This document shows positions 4,692 to 5,076 of a stretch of DNA of 5,076 nt, piece by piece. Below the pieces are notes generated by a model. The model did no database searches. It had not been told where the DNA came from and was given only the letters and a program-made list of their open reading frames with translations. A program made the position numbers and the translations under genes. The first letter of the stretch is position 1; the number at the start of each line of letters is the position of its first letter. This DNA comes from Defluviicoccus sp. Lineage in GTDB: Bacteria; Pseudomonadota; Alphaproteobacteria; Rhodospirillales; Defluviicoccaceae. Location of the stretch: contig CP058705.1 in the NCBI GenBank assembly GCA_013414705.1, forward strand, positions 2,612,392-2,617,467. Direction: 5' to 3'.

Positions 4692-5076
4692 CTGATGGTC
4701 CCGCGACGATCGGGTACACGACGGGCCGCGTCCATCGCCGTGCGCATGCGTGCGATCGCCTCTTCCAGCCCGCCGAAGATCGCCTCGCCGATCAAGAAGT
4801 GGCCGATGTTGAGCTCGACGATCTGCGGCACCGCCGCGATCGGCCCGACGTTGTCGTAGTTCAGGCCGTGGCCGGCGTGGCACTCGATGCCGAGCGCTTC
4901 GGCGCGCTCGGCCGCGGCGCGGATGCGCGCGATCTCGCCCGCGCGCTGATCCTCGCCCGCGTGGCACCAGGCACCGGTGTGCAGCTCCACCGCCGCCGCT
5001 CCGATCGACGCCGCCGCCTCGACCTGCTCGAGCGACGGTTCGATGAACAGCGTCACCAGGGTTCCCGCCTCGCTCA
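4688..5076 (-). CDS. pdxJ: Pyridoxine 5'-phosphate synthase, C-terminal half (runs off the window)
   Basis: PdxJ condenses 1-deoxy-D-xylulose 5-phosphate with 3-amino-2-oxopropyl phosphate to form pyridoxine 5'-phosphate, the last ring-closing step of DXP-dependent vitamin B6 synthesis in the cytosol. The window shows the last 128 residues of a protein usually about 240 long; the start is beyond 5076. Visible TIM-barrel motifs are VTLFIEPSLEQVEAAASIGA, then AVELHTGAWCHAG, AGHGLNYDNVGPIAAVPQIV (with the conserved His of AGHGLN) and ELNIGHFLIGEAIFGGLEEA (phosphate-binding NIGH). The frame is unbroken. The TGA (4690-4688) overlaps the acpS GTG, so the two are probably translationally coupled; pdxJ-acpS adjacency is widespread in proteobacteria. 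Identity is very secure. Confidence 0.96.
   Translation of the reverse strand, partial: SEAGTLVTLFIEPSLEQVEAAASIGAAAVELHTGAWCHAGEDQRAGEIARIRAAAERAEALGIECHAGHGLNYDNVGPIAAVPQIVELNIGHFLIGEAIFGGLEEAIARMRTAMDAARRVPDRRGTIR

Noticed and set aside
3990..4967. A 325-codon minus-strand frame covering parts of pdxJ, acpS and the spacer
   Set aside because: Only the piece after GTG 4691 up to the GC run is real AcpS; the rest is out-of-frame translation of pdxJ, the second half of acpS and the spacer.
1..5076. CRISPR array, tRNA, rRNA, insertion sequence or defence system
   Set aside because: No regularly spaced repeats, tRNA-like fold, transposase motif or target-site duplication was seen. The window is filled by core housekeeping genes apart from the small ORF and spacers.

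Overview
This GC-rich window is the core of a conserved alphaproteobacterial housekeeping cluster, all on the minus strand. In transcription order it holds pdxJ (3' end) - acpS - lepB - rnc - era - recO - parC (5' end). This gene order, the alphaproteobacterial style of RecO (a GESGAVVSLLT / EHGRHAGLV N-terminus and a CAVTGATRDLAFVSP segment) and the VGDYLFVSKYAYGYS segment of LepB all point to an alphaproteobacterium, perhaps of the Rhodospirillales. The order and family placement come from general knowledge; the exact taxon is inference.

Layout: pdxJ (5076-4688) ends in a GTGA overlap with acpS (4691-4280). acpS is broken by a frameshift inside a GC-dinucleotide run near 4580-4587. A spacer of about 170 bp with two inverted repeats follows. 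Next is lepB (about 4111-3379), whose apparent ATG is one base out of frame with the body of the protein. lepB overlaps rnc by ATGA. rnc and era then read as one uninterrupted 604-codon frame (3382-1568), an apparent RNase III-Era fusion. A 543-bp gap separates era from recO. It carries a small plus-strand ORF (1204-1431) with a near-perfect Shine-Dalgarno sequence and an AT-rich, palindrome-bearing segment (about 1041-1110). recO (1024-224) is intact. The first codons of parC run off the left edge and have no usable in-frame start codon.

The genes cover vitamin B6 synthesis (PdxJ), carrier-protein activation for lipid synthesis (AcpS), protein export (LepB), RNA processing (RNase III), 30S assembly (Era), recombinational repair (RecO) and chromosome segregation (ParC). 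Tight overlaps suggest coupled expression at least from pdxJ to acpS, from lepB to era, and from recO to parC.

The most striking property is a set of reading-frame anomalies at acpS, lepB, the rnc tail and the parC start. Three of these four sites contain a short repeat or homopolymer. A single cause, small indels in the assembly, would explain all of them, including the rnc-era fusion. Real mutation cannot be excluded from sequence alone. I see no mobile element, CRISPR array, tRNA or rRNA, and no convincing new multi-gene system.
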